The translations under genes and the position numbers were made by a program. Shown here piece after piece: positions 39,483 to 49,430 of a stretch of 64,000 bases of DNA. The notes under the pieces were generated by a model, which saw only the letters and a program-made list of their open reading frames with translations, had not been told where the DNA came from and ran no database searches. Position 1 is the stretch's first letter; every line of letters begins with the position of its first letter. Source of the stretch: Lysobacter antibioticus. GTDB taxonomy: Bacteria > Pseudomonadota > Gammaproteobacteria > Xanthomonadales > Xanthomonadaceae. The stretch covers positions 59,513-123,512 of the forward strand of contig NZ_JMTZ01000012.1 of the NCBI RefSeq assembly GCF_000731095.1. The letters run 5' to 3'.

Positions 39483-40342
39483 AACGTAACCTCGGCAGGC
39501 AGCTGGCAATCGGCGGGATAGCGTGGGCCGACGAACACCAGACCCGAGGACGGCGCGGTCGGGCCGGCGACGGTACGGTCGCGTCCGGCCAACAATTCCC
39601 CGATCCATGCCTCGGGCTGTTCGCCCCGGCCCACCATCAGCAAGCTTCCGACAATGTTGCGCACCATATGGTGAAGAAAGGCGTTGGCCTGGACCTCCAT
39701 CTCGACCACCTCGCCGTCGCGGCGCACCCCGATGTACTGCAGGTCGCGGCGCGCATGCGGGGCTTGGCAGTGCACGGTGCGGAACGCCGAGAAGTCGTTT
39801 TCGCCGAGCAGGGCCTGGGCGGCGCGGTGCATGGCGTCGGCGTCGAGCGGCCGGCGCTCCCAGGTCAGGTACTGCCGTTGCAGGGCCGGCCGCACCGAGC
39901 GGTTGAGGATGCGGTAGCGGTAGCGACGCGCGCGGGCCGAGAAGCGGGCGTGGAAATCGGCCGCGACCGGCACGCACCAGCGCACGCATACCGAGGGCGG
40001 CAGGCGCGAAGTGGTGCCGAGCACCCAGCCGCGCAGGTCGCGCTGGGCACTGCTGTCGAAATGGACGACCTGGCAGGAGGCGTGGACGCCGGCATCGGTA
40101 CGCCCGGCGCAGGTCACATCGACGCGGCCGCCGGCCACGAACGACAGCGCGTCCTCCAGAGTGCTCTGGACGGTGGCTTCGCCGCGCAGGTCGGGCTCGC
40201 CCGGGCGCACCAGGCGTTGCCAGCCGGAAAACTCGCCTCCGTCGTACTCCACGCCCAGGGCGTAGCGGCGCAGCGGCGCCGCCACTGCGGAGGGAGCCGC
40301 CACTACGGAAGAAAGGGCGTCCGTCTCGAAAACTTCGGTCAT
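39479..40342 (-). CDS. truA: tRNA pseudouridine(38-40) synthase TruA
   Basis: TruA modifies U38-U40 in the anticodon arm of many tRNAs. The 287-residue product has the catalytic Asp83 in [16 protein letters not shown], the start motif [17 protein letters not shown] and the late motif [19 protein letters not shown]. The first 25 residues ([22 protein letters not shown]) are a variable extension that E. coli lacks; a downstream start is possible. It follows fimV by 40 bases. Confidence 0.96.
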   Translation of the reverse strand: MTEVFETDALSSVVAAPSAVAAPLRRYALGVEYDGGEFSGWQRLVRPGEPDLRGEATVQSTLEDALSFVAGGRVDVTCAGRTDAGVHASCQVVHFDSSAQRDLRGWVLGTTSRLPPSVCVRWCVPVAADFHARFSARARRYRYRILNRSVRPALQRQYLTWERRPLDADAMHRAAQALLGENDFSAFRTVHCQAPHARRDLQYIGVRRDGEVVEMEVQANAFLHHMVRNIVGSLLMVGRGEQPEAWIGELLAGRDRTVAGPTAPSSGLVFVGPRYPADCQLPAEVTF

Positions 40343-40382
40343 GCCTGGTTCGGTCGCGTGCTGGCGCGGCTCAACTCAACGC

Positions 40383-42419
40383 TCAGGATTCGAGTTCGCG
40401 CAGCAGGCGCGCAGCCTGTTGGCGCGCCGCATGGTCACCGTTGATCAACACCTCGCCGAGCAGCTGGCGGGCGCTGCTTTCGTCGCCGAGGTCGAGGTAG
40501 GCGCGGGCCAGCTCGATGCGCTCCTGGCCCGGCGCGGTCGCCGCTTGGGCGTTGCTGCCGGCCGCGCTCGGATCGAGCACCGGCGCGGCGACGAATTCGG
40601 GGATCTGCGGCGCTGCCGGTTCGGCCCGCGGCGCGCCTGCGCCGGTATCGGCCGGGCCGACCGGCGCACGGGCGCTGCCGGCTTCGGCAGCGTGCCAGGT
40701 CGGCACTTTCGCGCCGGTGCGCGGTTCGGTCTTGGGCGCGGTCCAGAACGGCGCGGCGATCGGTTCGGCGGTCGCGGCACGGTCGGCCTCGGGTTCGCCG
40801 ATCAATTGCGCGACCGGGTCGACCAGGGCCGCGGCGGGGTCCGGGCGGCGGCGCAAGGAGTCGCCCGAATCGCTCGCAACGGCATCGGCCGCAGCACGGT
40901 CCGGGCCGCCACGGCTCGGCGCATCCGCCGCCGAAGCCGGCGCGCGGAAGCTCGGCTTCTTGGGTTCGCGGCGGCTCAACACCCAGCCGCCGATCAGCAA
41001 AGCGAGCACGCCGAGGCTGCCGAACACCCACGGCAAGGGCGAGCCGCCCTCGCTGCGGGCCTGGTTTTCGGCCAGACGCTGCTGGCTCGCGGCCAGCTCG
41101 CTGTCCTTCATCGCAATGAGCTTCTGCTGCTGCGTCTGCAACTGCTCCAGCTCGGCGACGCGGCTCTTGAGGTCGGCCAGTTCGGCATCGCGCGCGGCGA
41201 TGACCTCGTTGGCCTGCTGAATCTCCTGTCGAACCATGCTGCCCTCGCCTCCGGCGCTGATGCCGGACTGTGCGCCCGCCTGGGTGGCTTGGCTGGCCCC
41301 CGGCGGGACGATTTCAAGACGCGCGTCGTTGCTGCGCGAGGCCGCGCCGCTCTGTGCGGCCGGTGCCACCGGCGTTTTCGCGACGGCGTCGGACTCCAGG
41401 CTGATCGGCTGCGGAACCGGCTGCCGCGCCTGGCGCCACTGCTGGACCTGCACCCGGACCAATTCGCTGGCTTCGCGCGGATCGATCGCATCGAGTTGGT
41501 TGCCAGGCGGCAGGCGCAGCACCGCGCCCTGCCGGAGGCGGTTGATGTTGCCGCCGATGAAGGCCTCGGGATTGGCCCGCAACAGCGCGATCATGGTCTG
41601 GTTGAGGGTGTTCTCGCCGGCCACGCCGGCAGCGATCGCCGACAGGGTCTGGCCTCGCTCGACCGTGATCTCGCCGTCGGCGCCTACGCTCGGTGCGGCC
41701 GCCACCGGGCGCGGCTCGCGCGGCGCCTGCGGGATGCGGCCTGCATTCGGACGCTCGGCCTGCGCCGGCTGCACCGCCTCGGGTTGCGCCGGCTCGGGCT
41801 GGAGCGCGATGGGTTCCGGCGCCGGCGCCGGTGCCGCGGTGATCGCACTGCCCGGGTCGTAACGGTCGAGCTGGTTCTCCACCGCCAGCGGATCGGTCGC
41901 CTGCGGCTGCGCACCGAACGGCAGCGGCGCATCCAGCGGACGCTCGATGGTGTTGGCGGCGGCGCCGGTCGGAGCCTGGATCGGCGGCTGCATCGGTGCG
42001 GACACCGTGCGCGGCGCGTCGAGCAAGGCCGAGTATTCGCGGGTCAGGCGGCCCTGCCCCCAATCGACTTCGATCAGGAAGGTCAGCAGCGGCTGATTGA
42101 CCGGCTGGGTGCTGGTGACCCGGATCACCGGCTTGCCGGCGTTGTCCAGGGCGAGCACGAAGCGCAGGTCGGTGACGATGCCTTGCGGCGGCTGCAGGCC
42201 GATGCGCTGGAAGGTCTCCGGCGAGGCCAGCCCCGCGCGCAACTGCGCCAACTCGTTGCTGTCGCTGGAAATGACCGGGATCTCGGCCAGCAACGGCTGG
42301 CCCGCGCGCGATTTGACCTCGATCTGCCCCAGACCGAGCGCACCGGCCGCCCCACTGGCCAGAGCCAACGCGAGAGCCAATGCTGTGCGTGCGAAACCTG
42401 ATCTCACAGACGATCCCAT
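40383..42419 (-). CDS. fimV: FimV/HubP-like polar hub protein with LysM domain
   Basis: FimV-family proteins are inner-membrane polar organisers needed for type IV pilus assembly and twitching. The 678-residue product has a signal sequence (1-28), the N-terminal FimV domain (LGLGQIEVKSRAGQPLLAEIPV to about 135), a Pro/Gln-rich linker, a LysM peptidoglycan-binding domain at about 250-305 (ITVERGQTLSAIA...AVLRLPPGNQL), a coiled coil at 395-455, a membrane helix at 461-482, a disordered acidic segment, and the conserved C-terminal FimV helix pair (ERIELARAYLDLGDESSARQLLGEVL). It lies downstream of asd as in many gamma-proteobacteria, and is shorter than Pseudomonas FimV (over 900). Confidence 0.93.
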   Translation of the reverse strand: MGSSVRSGFARTALALALALASGAAGALGLGQIEVKSRAGQPLLAEIPVISSDSNELAQLRAGLASPETFQRIGLQPPQGIVTDLRFVLALDNAGKPVIRVTSTQPVNQPLLTFLIEVDWGQGRLTREYSALLDAPRTVSAPMQPPIQAPTGAAANTIERPLDAPLPFGAQPQATDPLAVENQLDRYDPGSAITAAPAPAPEPIALQPEPAQPEAVQPAQAERPNAGRIPQAPREPRPVAAAPSVGADGEITVERGQTLSAIAAGVAGENTLNQTMIALLRANPEAFIGGNINRLRQGAVLRLPPGNQLDAIDPREASELVRVQVQQWRQARQPVPQPISLESDAVAKTPVAPAAQSGAASRSNDARLEIVPPGASQATQAGAQSGISAGGEGSMVRQEIQQANEVIAARDAELADLKSRVAELEQLQTQQQKLIAMKDSELAASQQRLAENQARSEGGSPLPWVFGSLGVLALLIGGWVLSRREPKKPSFRAPASAADAPSRGGPDRAAADAVASDSGDSLRRRPDPAAALVDPVAQLIGEPEADRAATAEPIAAPFWTAPKTEPRTGAKVPTWHAAEAGSARAPVGPADTGAGAPRAEPAAPQIPEFVAAPVLDPSAAGSNAQAATAPGQERIELARAYLDLGDESSARQLLGEVLINGDHAARQQAARLLRELES

Positions 42420-42663
42420 TACCCTAGTCAGGCGGCGACTCTAGCGGTCGGCGGGCGGAATGCGCAACGCGGCGATGAAGGTCGGCCTTCGATTCGGCGT
42501 TCGATCGGCATCCGACCGCCTGAACCGATTCGGCCCGATGCCTGGCGCACCGCCGTCGACCCGTGTCTGCGCAGAGTGCACCACATCGGCCGGTCGACGC
42601 CAGCAGCCCGGCTCATTCCGGCGAAGCCGGCCCACGGCCCGGTCTGGACATAAACGCATTGCG

Positions 42664-42692
42664 CAAAAAAATCGGGCCCCGCAGGGCCCGAT
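42664..42692 (-). terminator. Intrinsic terminator of asd
   Basis: Minus strand: ATCGGGCCC/GGGCCCGAT stem (42671-42692) followed by six T, 28 bases after the asd stop. The rest of the asd-fimV gap (42420-42663) shows no gene; it should hold the fimV promoter, which I could not identify. Confidence 0.93.
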
Positions 42693-42720
42693 CCGTACTT
42701 CGATCCGTGCGCTGCGGGGC

Positions 42721-43743
42721 TCAGCCTTCGTTCCAGACCAGTTCCGCCAGTTGCACGGCATTGGTCGCCGCGCCCTTGCGGATGTTGTCGGACACCACCC
42801 ACAGCGACAAACCGCGCGGATGCGAGATGTCGTCGCGGATGCGGCCGACGAAAACCGGATCTTGTCCCGAAGCGTGCGTGACCGGCGTCGGATATCCGCC
42901 GCCGACCGGGTCGTCGACCACCACCAGGCCCGGCGCCTGCTCGAGCAGTGCGCGCGCATCGACGGCGCTGATCTTGTCGCGGGTCTCGATGTGCACCGCC
43001 TCGGAGTGGCCGTAGAACACCGGCACCCGCACCACCGTCGCGTTCACGCCGATGCTGTCGTCGCCGAGGATCTTGCGGGTCTCCCAGACCAGCTTCATCT
43101 CTTCGGTGGTGTAGCCGTTGTCGGTGAAGTCGCCGCCGTGCGGGATCACGTTGAAGGCGATCTGCACCGGATAGACCTCGGCCTTGGCTTCCTGGAAGTT
43201 CAACAGCGCCGCGGTCTGCTTGCCGAGCTCTTCCATCGCGCGCTTGCCGGTGCCGGACACCGACTGGTAGGTGGCGATGTTGATGCGTTCGAGCTTCGCC
43301 TTGCGGTGGATCGGCGCCAACGCGACCATCAACTGCATGGTCGAGCAGTTCGGATTGGCGATGATGCCGAGCGGGCGGTGCTTGGCCGCTTCCGGATTGA
43401 CTTCGCTGACCACCAGCGGCACGTCGTCCTGGTAACGGAACGCGGACGAGTTGTCGATCACCACCGCGCCGGCCGCGGCGAACTTCGGCGCATATTCCTT
43501 GGACACCGAACCGCCGGCCGAGAACAGCGCGATATCGACGCCGCTCGGATCGAATTTCGCCAGGTCCTGGACCACGATGGTTTTGCCGTCGAACTGGATT
43601 TTCTCGCCCGCCGAGCGTTCGCTCGCCAACACATGCAACTGACCGATCGGGAATTTGCGCTCGGCCAGCACCTTCAGCATGGTTTCACCGACTGCGCCGG
43701 TGGCACCGACGACAGCGACATTGCAGGACGTCTTGGCGTTCAT
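42721..43743 (-). CDS. asd: Aspartate-semialdehyde dehydrogenase
   Basis: Asd reduces aspartyl phosphate to aspartate semialdehyde, the branch point for lysine/diaminopimelate, threonine and methionine. The 340-residue product has the NADP loop NVAVVGATGAVGETML, catalytic Cys133 in GIIANPNCSTMQLMVAL, active-site QSVSGTGKRAMEEL and the late HSEAVHIET. It belongs to the shorter Asd class (340 against 367 in E. coli). TAGGA precedes the ATG. It is followed by its own terminator before fimV. Confidence 0.98.
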   Translation of the reverse strand: MNAKTSCNVAVVGATGAVGETMLKVLAERKFPIGQLHVLASERSAGEKIQFDGKTIVVQDLAKFDPSGVDIALFSAGGSVSKEYAPKFAAAGAVVIDNSSAFRYQDDVPLVVSEVNPEAAKHRPLGIIANPNCSTMQLMVALAPIHRKAKLERINIATYQSVSGTGKRAMEELGKQTAALLNFQEAKAEVYPVQIAFNVIPHGGDFTDNGYTTEEMKLVWETRKILGDDSIGVNATVVRVPVFYGHSEAVHIETRDKISAVDARALLEQAPGLVVVDDPVGGGYPTPVTHASGQDPVFVGRIRDDISHPRGLSLWVVSDNIRKGAATNAVQLAELVWNEG

Positions 43744-43849
43744 CTGTTCCTATTTACCTGACTTGTGGGAGCCGCCGGACCCATTTCCGGCGGATGTTGC
43801 TCGGGTCGGCGCGCGAGGCGCCGGAAAAGCTTGGCCGCGGGCTGCGCCT

Positions 43850-44911
43850 TCATGGCGCGCCCTGTGCGCCCATTGTGCGGCCGCCGGCGTCGGCGTGGCG
43901 GGCCTCAGCTCGGTGGGCGAGCTGCGCGGCGTTCACGGGCGACGGCGGCCGGCCGGCGTCGGGCCCGTGGCCCAGCGCCGCGATCAGATTGTCCACCGCC
44001 AGCGCGACCATGGCACGCCGGGTGGCGAGGCTGCCGCTGGCGATATGCGGGGTCAGCACGACGTTGCGCAGCGCGAGCAGGCGCGGATTGAGCGCCGGCT
44101 CGCCCTCGAACACGTCGAGCCCGGCCGCGGCCAGGCGCCCGTGTTCGAGGGCATCGGCGAGCGCGTCTTCGTCGACGATGCCGCCGCGGGCGATGTTGGT
44201 CAGGGTCGCGTGCGGCTGCATCCGCGCCAGCGCGGCGGCGTCGATCAGATGATGCGACTGCGGCGAGTACGGCAGCACCAGGACCAGGTGGTCGGCGCGT
44301 GTCAGCAGTTCCTCGAAACCGACGTAGGTCGCGGCCGACTCGCGTTCGACCGCTTCCAACAGACGGCTGCGGTTGTGGTAGAGCACGCGCATGCGGAAGC
44401 CGGCGGCGCGGCGCGCGATGGCCTGGCCGATGCGGCCCATGCCGAGGATGCCCAAGGTCGTGCCGTGCACATCGCCGCCGAGCAGCGAATCGAAACTCCA
44501 CTGCCGCCAATGACCTTCGCGCAGCCAGTGCTCGGCCTCGCTGATCCGCCGCGCGGCGGCCATCATCAAGGCCCAGCCGAAGTCGGCGGTGGTCTCGGTC
44601 AACACGTCGGGCGTATTGGTGACGAGGATGCCGGCCGCGCTCAGCGCCGGCAGGTCGAGGTTGTTGTAGCCCACCCCGACGTTGGCGATCGCGCGCAGGC
44701 GGGCGGCGGCGGCGACCTGCGCCGCACCGATCGGGTCGTTCAGCGTGACCAGGGCGCCGTCGGCCTCGCGCAGCGCCGCGGCGATCGCCTCGGGGCCGTG
44801 CTGGGTCACGCGCGCGGTCGCGACGACGTCGAAGTGCTCGCGCAGGCGCGCGACGACGTCGTCGAACAACGGTTGCGAAACCCAGACCCGCGGCCGCTCA
44901 GGCATCGGCAT
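43850..44911 (-). CDS. D-2-hydroxyacid dehydrogenase (glyoxylate/hydroxypyruvate reductase type)
   Basis: The product (353 residues from 44911) has the family's two domains: substrate-binding [16 protein letters not shown] and NAD-binding [23 protein letters not shown]. Catalytic Arg lies in [17 protein letters not shown], Glu in [12 protein letters not shown] and His in [11 protein letters not shown]. It most resembles GhrB-like glyoxylate/2-ketogluconate reductases, but substrate is not decidable. Two ATGs (44911 and 44905) both overlap the aroC end; GGAG lies 4 or 10 bases away. The C-terminal 30 residues are an unconserved Ala/His-rich tail. Overlap with aroC suggests coupling. Confidence 0.9.
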   Translation of the reverse strand: MPMPERPRVWVSQPLFDDVVARLREHFDVVATARVTQHGPEAIAAALREADGALVTLNDPIGAAQVAAAARLRAIANVGVGYNNLDLPALSAAGILVTNTPDVLTETTADFGWALMMAAARRISEAEHWLREGHWRQWSFDSLLGGDVHGTTLGILGMGRIGQAIARRAAGFRMRVLYHNRSRLLEAVERESAATYVGFEELLTRADHLVLVLPYSPQSHHLIDAAALARMQPHATLTNIARGGIVDEDALADALEHGRLAAAGLDVFEGEPALNPRLLALRNVVLTPHIASGSLATRRAMVALAVDNLIAALGHGPDAGRPPSPVNAAQLAHRAEARHADAGGRTMGAQGAP

Positions 44912-46013
44912 CGAGCTCCAATTGGGCCGGGATGCGCGGGCTGACCACACCGACGTCGCCGCACTGGGCGCGGTGGCGCAGGGCCTGGTCGACCAGCACC
45001 AGCGCGACCATGGCCTCGCAGATCGGGGTGGCGCGGATGCCGACGCAGGGGTCGTGGCGGCCGGTGGTGATCACTTCGACTTCGTTGCCGTGGATGTCGA
45101 CGCTGCGCACCGGCAGGCGCAGGCTCGAGGTCGGCTTGAACGCGGTCGAACAGCGCAACTGCTGGCCGGTGCTGATGCCGCCGAGGATGCCGCCGGCATG
45201 GTTGCTGGCGAAGCCGGAGCGCGACAGCTCGTCGCGATGCTCGCTGCCCTTGGACGCGACGACCGCGAAGCCGTCGCCGATCTCCACGCCCTTGACCGCG
45301 TTGATGCTCATCAGGGCGGCGGCGAGGTCGCCGTCGAGCTTGCCGTAGATCGGCTCGCCCCAGCCCGGCGGCAGGCCGTCGGCGATCACGTCGACGCGCG
45401 CGCCGACCGAGTCGCCGGACTTGCGCAGCGCGTCCATGTAGGTCTCCAGCTCGCCGACCTGGTCGGCGGCGGGCCAGAAGAACGGGTTCTCTTCCACCGC
45501 AGACAGGTCGTAGGCGTTCGGCACGATTTCTCCGATCTGCGACATGAAACCGCGCACGCTGACGCCGTAGCGCTCGGCCAGCCACTTCTTGGCGATCACG
45601 CCGGCGGCGACGCGCATGGTGGTCTCGCGCGCCGACGAACGCCCGCCGCCGCGCGGATCGCGCAGGCCGTACTTCTGCCAATAGGTGTAGTCGGCGTGGC
45701 CGGGGCGGAACTGCTCGGCGATCGAGCCGTAGTCCTTGCTGCGGGCATCGGTGTTGCGGATGACCAGGGCGATCGGCGTGCCGGTGGTGCGGCCCTGGTA
45801 GACGCCGCTGAGGATTTCGATGTCGTCGCTTTCCTGGCGCTGCGAAGTGTGGCGGGTGCGCCCGGTGGCGCGGCGGTCGAGGTCCCGGCGGAATTCCTCC
45901 GGCGCGATTTCCAGGCCCGGAGGGCAGCCGTCGATCACGCAACCGATCGCCGGACCGTGGCTTTCGCCGAAGGTCGTCACCGTGAAAAGCTTTCCAAAGC
46001 TGTTGCTGGCCAC
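44898..46013 (-). CDS. aroC: Chorismate synthase
   Basis: AroC eliminates phosphate from EPSP to make chorismate, using reduced FMN. The 371-residue product begins (V)[24 protein letters not shown], containing signature 1, then [38 protein letters not shown] (signature 2) and [20 protein letters not shown]. The GTG at 46013 has AGGA at 9 bases. Chorismate feeds the trp genes located 6 kb away on the same strand, although the two loci are not one operon. Confidence 0.98.
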   Translation of the reverse strand: MASNSFGKLFTVTTFGESHGPAIGCVIDGCPPGLEIAPEEFRRDLDRRATGRTRHTSQRQESDDIEILSGVYQGRTTGTPIALVIRNTDARSKDYGSIAEQFRPGHADYTYWQKYGLRDPRGGGRSSARETTMRVAAGVIAKKWLAERYGVSVRGFMSQIGEIVPNAYDLSAVEENPFFWPAADQVGELETYMDALRKSGDSVGARVDVIADGLPPGWGEPIYGKLDGDLAAALMSINAVKGVEIGDGFAVVASKGSEHRDELSRSGFASNHAGGILGGISTGQQLRCSTAFKPTSSLRLPVRSVDIHGNEVEVITTGRHDPCVGIRATPICEAMVALVLVDQALRHRAQCGDVGVVSPRIPAQLELDADA

Positions 46014-46629
46014 TGATCGAAGTCCTGATGCGTGCCGGTCTCGTCCGGCGTGGGGGGTGCGCGGAGTCGGTGCGAGCGTCGCTTGCGCGAAGCGCCCGTG
46101 CCGATGCGCGGCGGCAGGGGTGCGTCCTGCGCCGACGCCATCGCGATGCGCGCCGAACGCAGCCACCTGCCTACGCCGATGGTATGACGCAGCGGTGACG
46201 CGCGGCTTCACGAATCGCAGGGCGACGGCGATCGAGGACAGCGGATTCTATGCCGGCCGACCGCGCGGGCATGCGACGGCGACACGCATCGCCTGCGACT
46301 CGCGCCTCATCTCGAATTCCCGCGAATGTGAGGGAAAACCGATGATGTGGAGTGTGCCGTAGACACCGATCTCGCGCGAACTACCGACGCGACCTACGTC
46401 GTCCACCATAGCCGACGGCGCAGGTTTCCGCTGCAACGATGAGCGAAGCCCAATGCGACGAGGTGGTCGGCGACCCTACGCCGGAGTATCTGCGCGCCTG
46501 CTCGAACGAACGCAGACGCCGCGGGGCGCTTGCGGATTCCGGTCGGTCTGGCGCCTGGCGCGTGCTGGATCAGCGTTCAGGCGCTGCGGGGACGCGTCGC
46601 GTCGCCCGCCACCGGCCGCCGACGCACGC
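46014..46629. other. 616-base stretch without a supported gene (aroC-prmB interval)
   Basis: No frame here has a family resemblance, a ribosome-binding site and coding-like third-position GC together. The stretch must contain the aroC promoter. Base composition drops slightly around 46240-46440. I see no repeat, tRNA or hairpin terminator of note. Confidence 0.5.
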
Positions 46630-47559
46630 TCAACCGCGCGCGTCGGCGAGTCGTTTGATTGCGTCGTGGTGTTCGACGAGGTCGTGGCGCTCGGCCACGA
46701 AGATGCCCATCTGGCCGACCTTGAACTCGACCCAGGCCAGCGGCAATTGCGGCAGCAGTTCGACCAGGGCGCGTTCGGCTTCGCCGACTTCGCAGATCAG
46801 CAGGCCGTGCTCGCTCAGATGATCGGGCGCATCGCGCAGTATCTTCAGCGCCAGGTCCAGGCCGTCGTCGCCGGCACGCAGGCCGAGCTCGGGCTCGTAG
46901 GAATATTCCTTCGGCAGCGCGTCGGTCTCGTCGTTGGTGACGTAGGGCGGATTGGTCACGATCAGATCGAAGACCTCGCCCTGCAGCCCCTTGAACAGAT
47001 CGGACTTGCGCAGCTCGAGGTTATCGGCGTGCAGGCGGGCCTTGTTCTCGGTGGCCAGCGACAGCGCGTCGTCGTTGATATCGGCGCCGACCACCTGCCA
47101 CTCCGGGTGGTAATGCGCGGTGGCGATGGCGATGCAGCCCGAACCGGTGCACAGGTCGAGCGCGCGCTCGACCTCGCGGCCGCCGAGCCAGGGCTCGAAG
47201 CCCGACTCGATTAATTCGGCGATCGGCGAACGCGGCACCAGGGCGCGGCGGTCGCTCTTGAAACTCAGGCCCGCGAACCAGGCCTCGCCGGTCAGGTAGG
47301 CGGCCGGGATGCGCTCGTTGACGCGGCGCTCGAACAGTTCCAGCACCTTGGCCTTTTCTTCGCCGGTCACGCGGCCGGCGCCGTACACCGGGCTCAGGTC
47401 GTGCGGCAGGTGCAGCGCGTGCAGGACCAACTGGGTGGCCTCGTCGAGCGCGTTGTCGTAGCTGTGGCCGAAGGTCAGCCCGGCCGCGCCGAAGCGGCTG
47501 GCGCCGTAGCGGATCAGGTCGACGAGGGTCAGCTGTTCGAAGGAGGCGGAAGCGGGCAC
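46630..47559 (-). CDS. prmB: Ribosomal protein uL3 glutamine methyltransferase
   Basis: PrmB methylates Gln150 of ribosomal protein L3 and helps 50S assembly. The 309-residue product has the helical N-terminal domain ([23 protein letters not shown]), then [18 protein letters not shown], the SAM site [14 protein letters not shown] and the catalytic VTNPPYVTN. Length and early Tyr-Leu-Thr-Gly-Glu motif separate it from PrmC (which modifies release factors). GTG at 47559 chosen; longer forms translate a repeat. Many Xanthomonadaceae carry prmB directly upstream of aroC, as here. Confidence 0.95.
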   Translation of the reverse strand: MPASASFEQLTLVDLIRYGASRFGAAGLTFGHSYDNALDEATQLVLHALHLPHDLSPVYGAGRVTGEEKAKVLELFERRVNERIPAAYLTGEAWFAGLSFKSDRRALVPRSPIAELIESGFEPWLGGREVERALDLCTGSGCIAIATAHYHPEWQVVGADINDDALSLATENKARLHADNLELRKSDLFKGLQGEVFDLIVTNPPYVTNDETDALPKEYSYEPELGLRAGDDGLDLALKILRDAPDHLSEHGLLICEVGEAERALVELLPQLPLAWVEFKVGQMGIFVAERHDLVEHHDAIKRLADARG

Positions 47560-47642
47560 GGCGGGTCCAGGGCAAAACAAGGCGCGCAGTATAGCGGGTG
47601 AGGTGGCTTCGGGCTTGGGGACGGGACTCGGGCACGGCCAGA

Positions 47643-47802
47643 GCAAATCCCCCCTGCCCCCCTTTTTCAAAGGGGGGAAGCCCTTCGGGGCGGTTTCGGC
47701 CGGGCCTGTTGGAGGGGCCGAGCCTGGACGTGCTCCCAGTTTCCTTACGAATCCTCCAGACGAGTCCCCCCCCTTTGAAAAAGGGGGGCAGGGGGGATTT
47801 GC
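47643..47802. repeat. Long inverted repeat with GGGGGG arms upstream of prmB/SCO1
   Basis: The left arm GCAAATCCCCCCTGCCCCCC with TTTTTCAAAGGGGGG and the right arm CCCCCCCTTTGAAAAAGGGGGG with CAGGGGGGATTTGC are complementary over about 35 bp, about 90 bases apart. It lies in the divergent interval between prmB and SCO1 and could fold into a cruciform or a very stable hairpin. Such arms are dispersed in Xanthomonadaceae genomes. Confidence 0.85.
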
Positions 47803-47897
47803 TTTTCGCTCCCGGCCCGCCCCTCGATCCGTTCACGCCGAACAAGCGCCCGCCTCCGCGCCCGGTATCATGCCCCGGCGCAACAAACGGAATCGCC

Positions 47898-48545
47898 ATG
47901 TTCAATCGCACCACCGCCATCGTCCTGGTCGCCGCGCTCGCCGCCGCAGCCGGCCTGTGGGCGTCCAGGCAGTACTTCGGCAGCGCCCGCCCTTCGCCCT
48001 GGCCGCAGACCAAGGCGGTGCGCCTGTTCGAGCCGCCGCGCACCCTGCCGGCGTTTTCGCTGCGCCAGTCCGACGGCACCCAGCTCATTCCCGGCGAACT
48101 CAAGGGCCACTGGACCCTGGTCTTCCTCGGCTTCACCCATTGCCCCGACGTCTGCCCGACCACCCTGGCCGAGCTGTCGGTGGCGCAGAAGCAATGGGAC
48201 TCGATTCCCGAATCCACCCGTCCGCGGGTGTTGTTCGTCTCGGTCGACCCCGAGCGCGACCCGCCCGACCGCATCGGCGAGTACGCGCACGGCTTCCACA
48301 AAGACACCCTGGCGGCGACCGCCGACATCCCGGCGCTGGAAACCTTCACCAAGTCGCTCGGCATGGTGTTCGGCAAGGTGCCGGCGCCCGACGGCGCGCC
48401 CGCCGACCAGTACACGATGGACCACAGCGCCAGCATGGCCGTGCTCGATCCGCAGGGCCGCATGGCCGGCCTGATCCGACCGCCGCTGGACCCGAACGCC
48501 ATCGCCGCCGACCTTGCCGCACTGACCGAAGCCAAGACCCCGTGA
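47898..48545 (+). CDS. SCO1/SenC copper chaperone family protein
   Basis: SCO proteins deliver copper to the CuA site of cytochrome oxidase or act as thiol reductants. The 215-residue product has an N-terminal membrane anchor ([18 protein letters not shown]), then a thioredoxin fold with the copper ligands Cys82 and Cys86 ([11 protein letters not shown]) and His176 ([13 protein letters not shown]). [21 protein letters not shown] is a family motif. The start is the ATG at 47898. Its stop overlaps the psd start by 4 bases. Confidence 0.95.
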   Translation: MFNRTTAIVLVAALAAAAGLWASRQYFGSARPSPWPQTKAVRLFEPPRTLPAFSLRQSDGTQLIPGELKGHWTLVFLGFTHCPDVCPTTLAELSVAQKQWDSIPESTRPRVLFVSVDPERDPPDRIGEYAHGFHKDTLAATADIPALETFTKSLGMVFGKVPAPDGAPADQYTMDHSASMAVLDPQGRMAGLIRPPLDPNAIAADLAALTEAKTP

Positions 48546-49390
48546 GTCTCGTCACCACCCTGACCTATGCCCTGCCGCACCGCGCGCTGTCCTCGATCGC
48601 GCGCTCGCTGGCCTATTCCTCCAACCCGCGCGTCAAGCAGTGGCTGATCGATACGGTCACGCGCAAGTTCGGCGTGAATCTCGGCGAAGCCGCTGAGCCC
48701 GATGCGCAGGCCTATCCGACCTTCAACGCTTTCTTCACCCGCGCGCTGAAGCCCGGCGCGCGCGTGCCCGAGGCCGACCCGCGCAGCTTGTTGATGCCGG
48801 CCGACGGCCGCATCAGCCAGTGCGGGCCGATCCGCGCCGGCGAAATCTTCCAGGCCAAGGGCCAGTCGTTCACCGCGACCGAGCTGCTCGGCGGCGACGA
48901 AGCCGCGGCCGCGCCGTTCCGCGATGGCGTGTTCGCCACGGTCTATCTGTCGCCGAAGGACTATCACCGCGTGCACATGCCCTGGGCCGGCACCCTACGC
49001 GAAACCGTGCACGTGCCGGGCCGCTTGTTCAGCGTCGGCCCGGACGCGGTGCGCAACGTGCCGCGTCTGTTCGCGCGCAACGAGCGCCTGGTCTGCCACT
49101 TCGACACCGACTTCGGGCCGATGGCGATGGTCATGGTCGGCGCGCTGTTGGTCTCGGGCGTGGAAACGGTCTGGAGCGGAGTCGAGATCCCCCGCTACGG
49201 CGATCGCGTCCAACACAAGGACTACCGCGGCAAGGGCATCGCGCTCGAACGTTTCGCCGAAATGGCCCGCTTCAACTACGGTTCGACCGTGATCGTGCTG
49301 TTGCCGCCGGGCGTGGCGAACCTGGCCGACGGCCTCGGCGCGGAAACCCCGGTGCGCCTGGGCGAAGCCCTGGCCCGACGCAACGACTGA
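48542..49390 (+). CDS. psd: Phosphatidylserine decarboxylase proenzyme
   Basis: Psd forms phosphatidylethanolamine at the inner membrane, with a pyruvoyl group made by self-cleavage. The 282-residue proenzyme has Asp88 in [11 protein letters not shown], the His motif [14 protein letters not shown] and the cleavage site [11 protein letters not shown] (Ser248; the family consensus is LGST, here YGST). The alpha chain would be the last 35 residues. It starts at a GTG inside the SCO1 stop (GTGA), so it is coupled to that gene, an unusual partner. Confidence 0.96.
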   Translation: MSLVTTLTYALPHRALSSIARSLAYSSNPRVKQWLIDTVTRKFGVNLGEAAEPDAQAYPTFNAFFTRALKPGARVPEADPRSLLMPADGRISQCGPIRAGEIFQAKGQSFTATELLGGDEAAAAPFRDGVFATVYLSPKDYHRVHMPWAGTLRETVHVPGRLFSVGPDAVRNVPRLFARNERLVCHFDTDFGPMAMVMVGALLVSGVETVWSGVEIPRYGDRVQHKDYRGKGIALERFAEMARFNYGSTVIVLLPPGVANLADGLGAETPVRLGEALARRND

Positions 49391-49430
49391 ATCGCTGCGA
49401 CTTCGCAAACCTCACCCAAGGAGGGGAATC

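Noticed and set aside
44912..44950. Longer start for the 2-hydroxyacid dehydrogenase
   Set aside because: Would extend further into aroC with Arg/Ser/Trp-rich residues not typical of the family.
46248..46436. A 62-codon minus-strand frame in the aroC-prmB interval
   Set aside because: No ribosome-binding site, no resemblance and poor coding-like composition.
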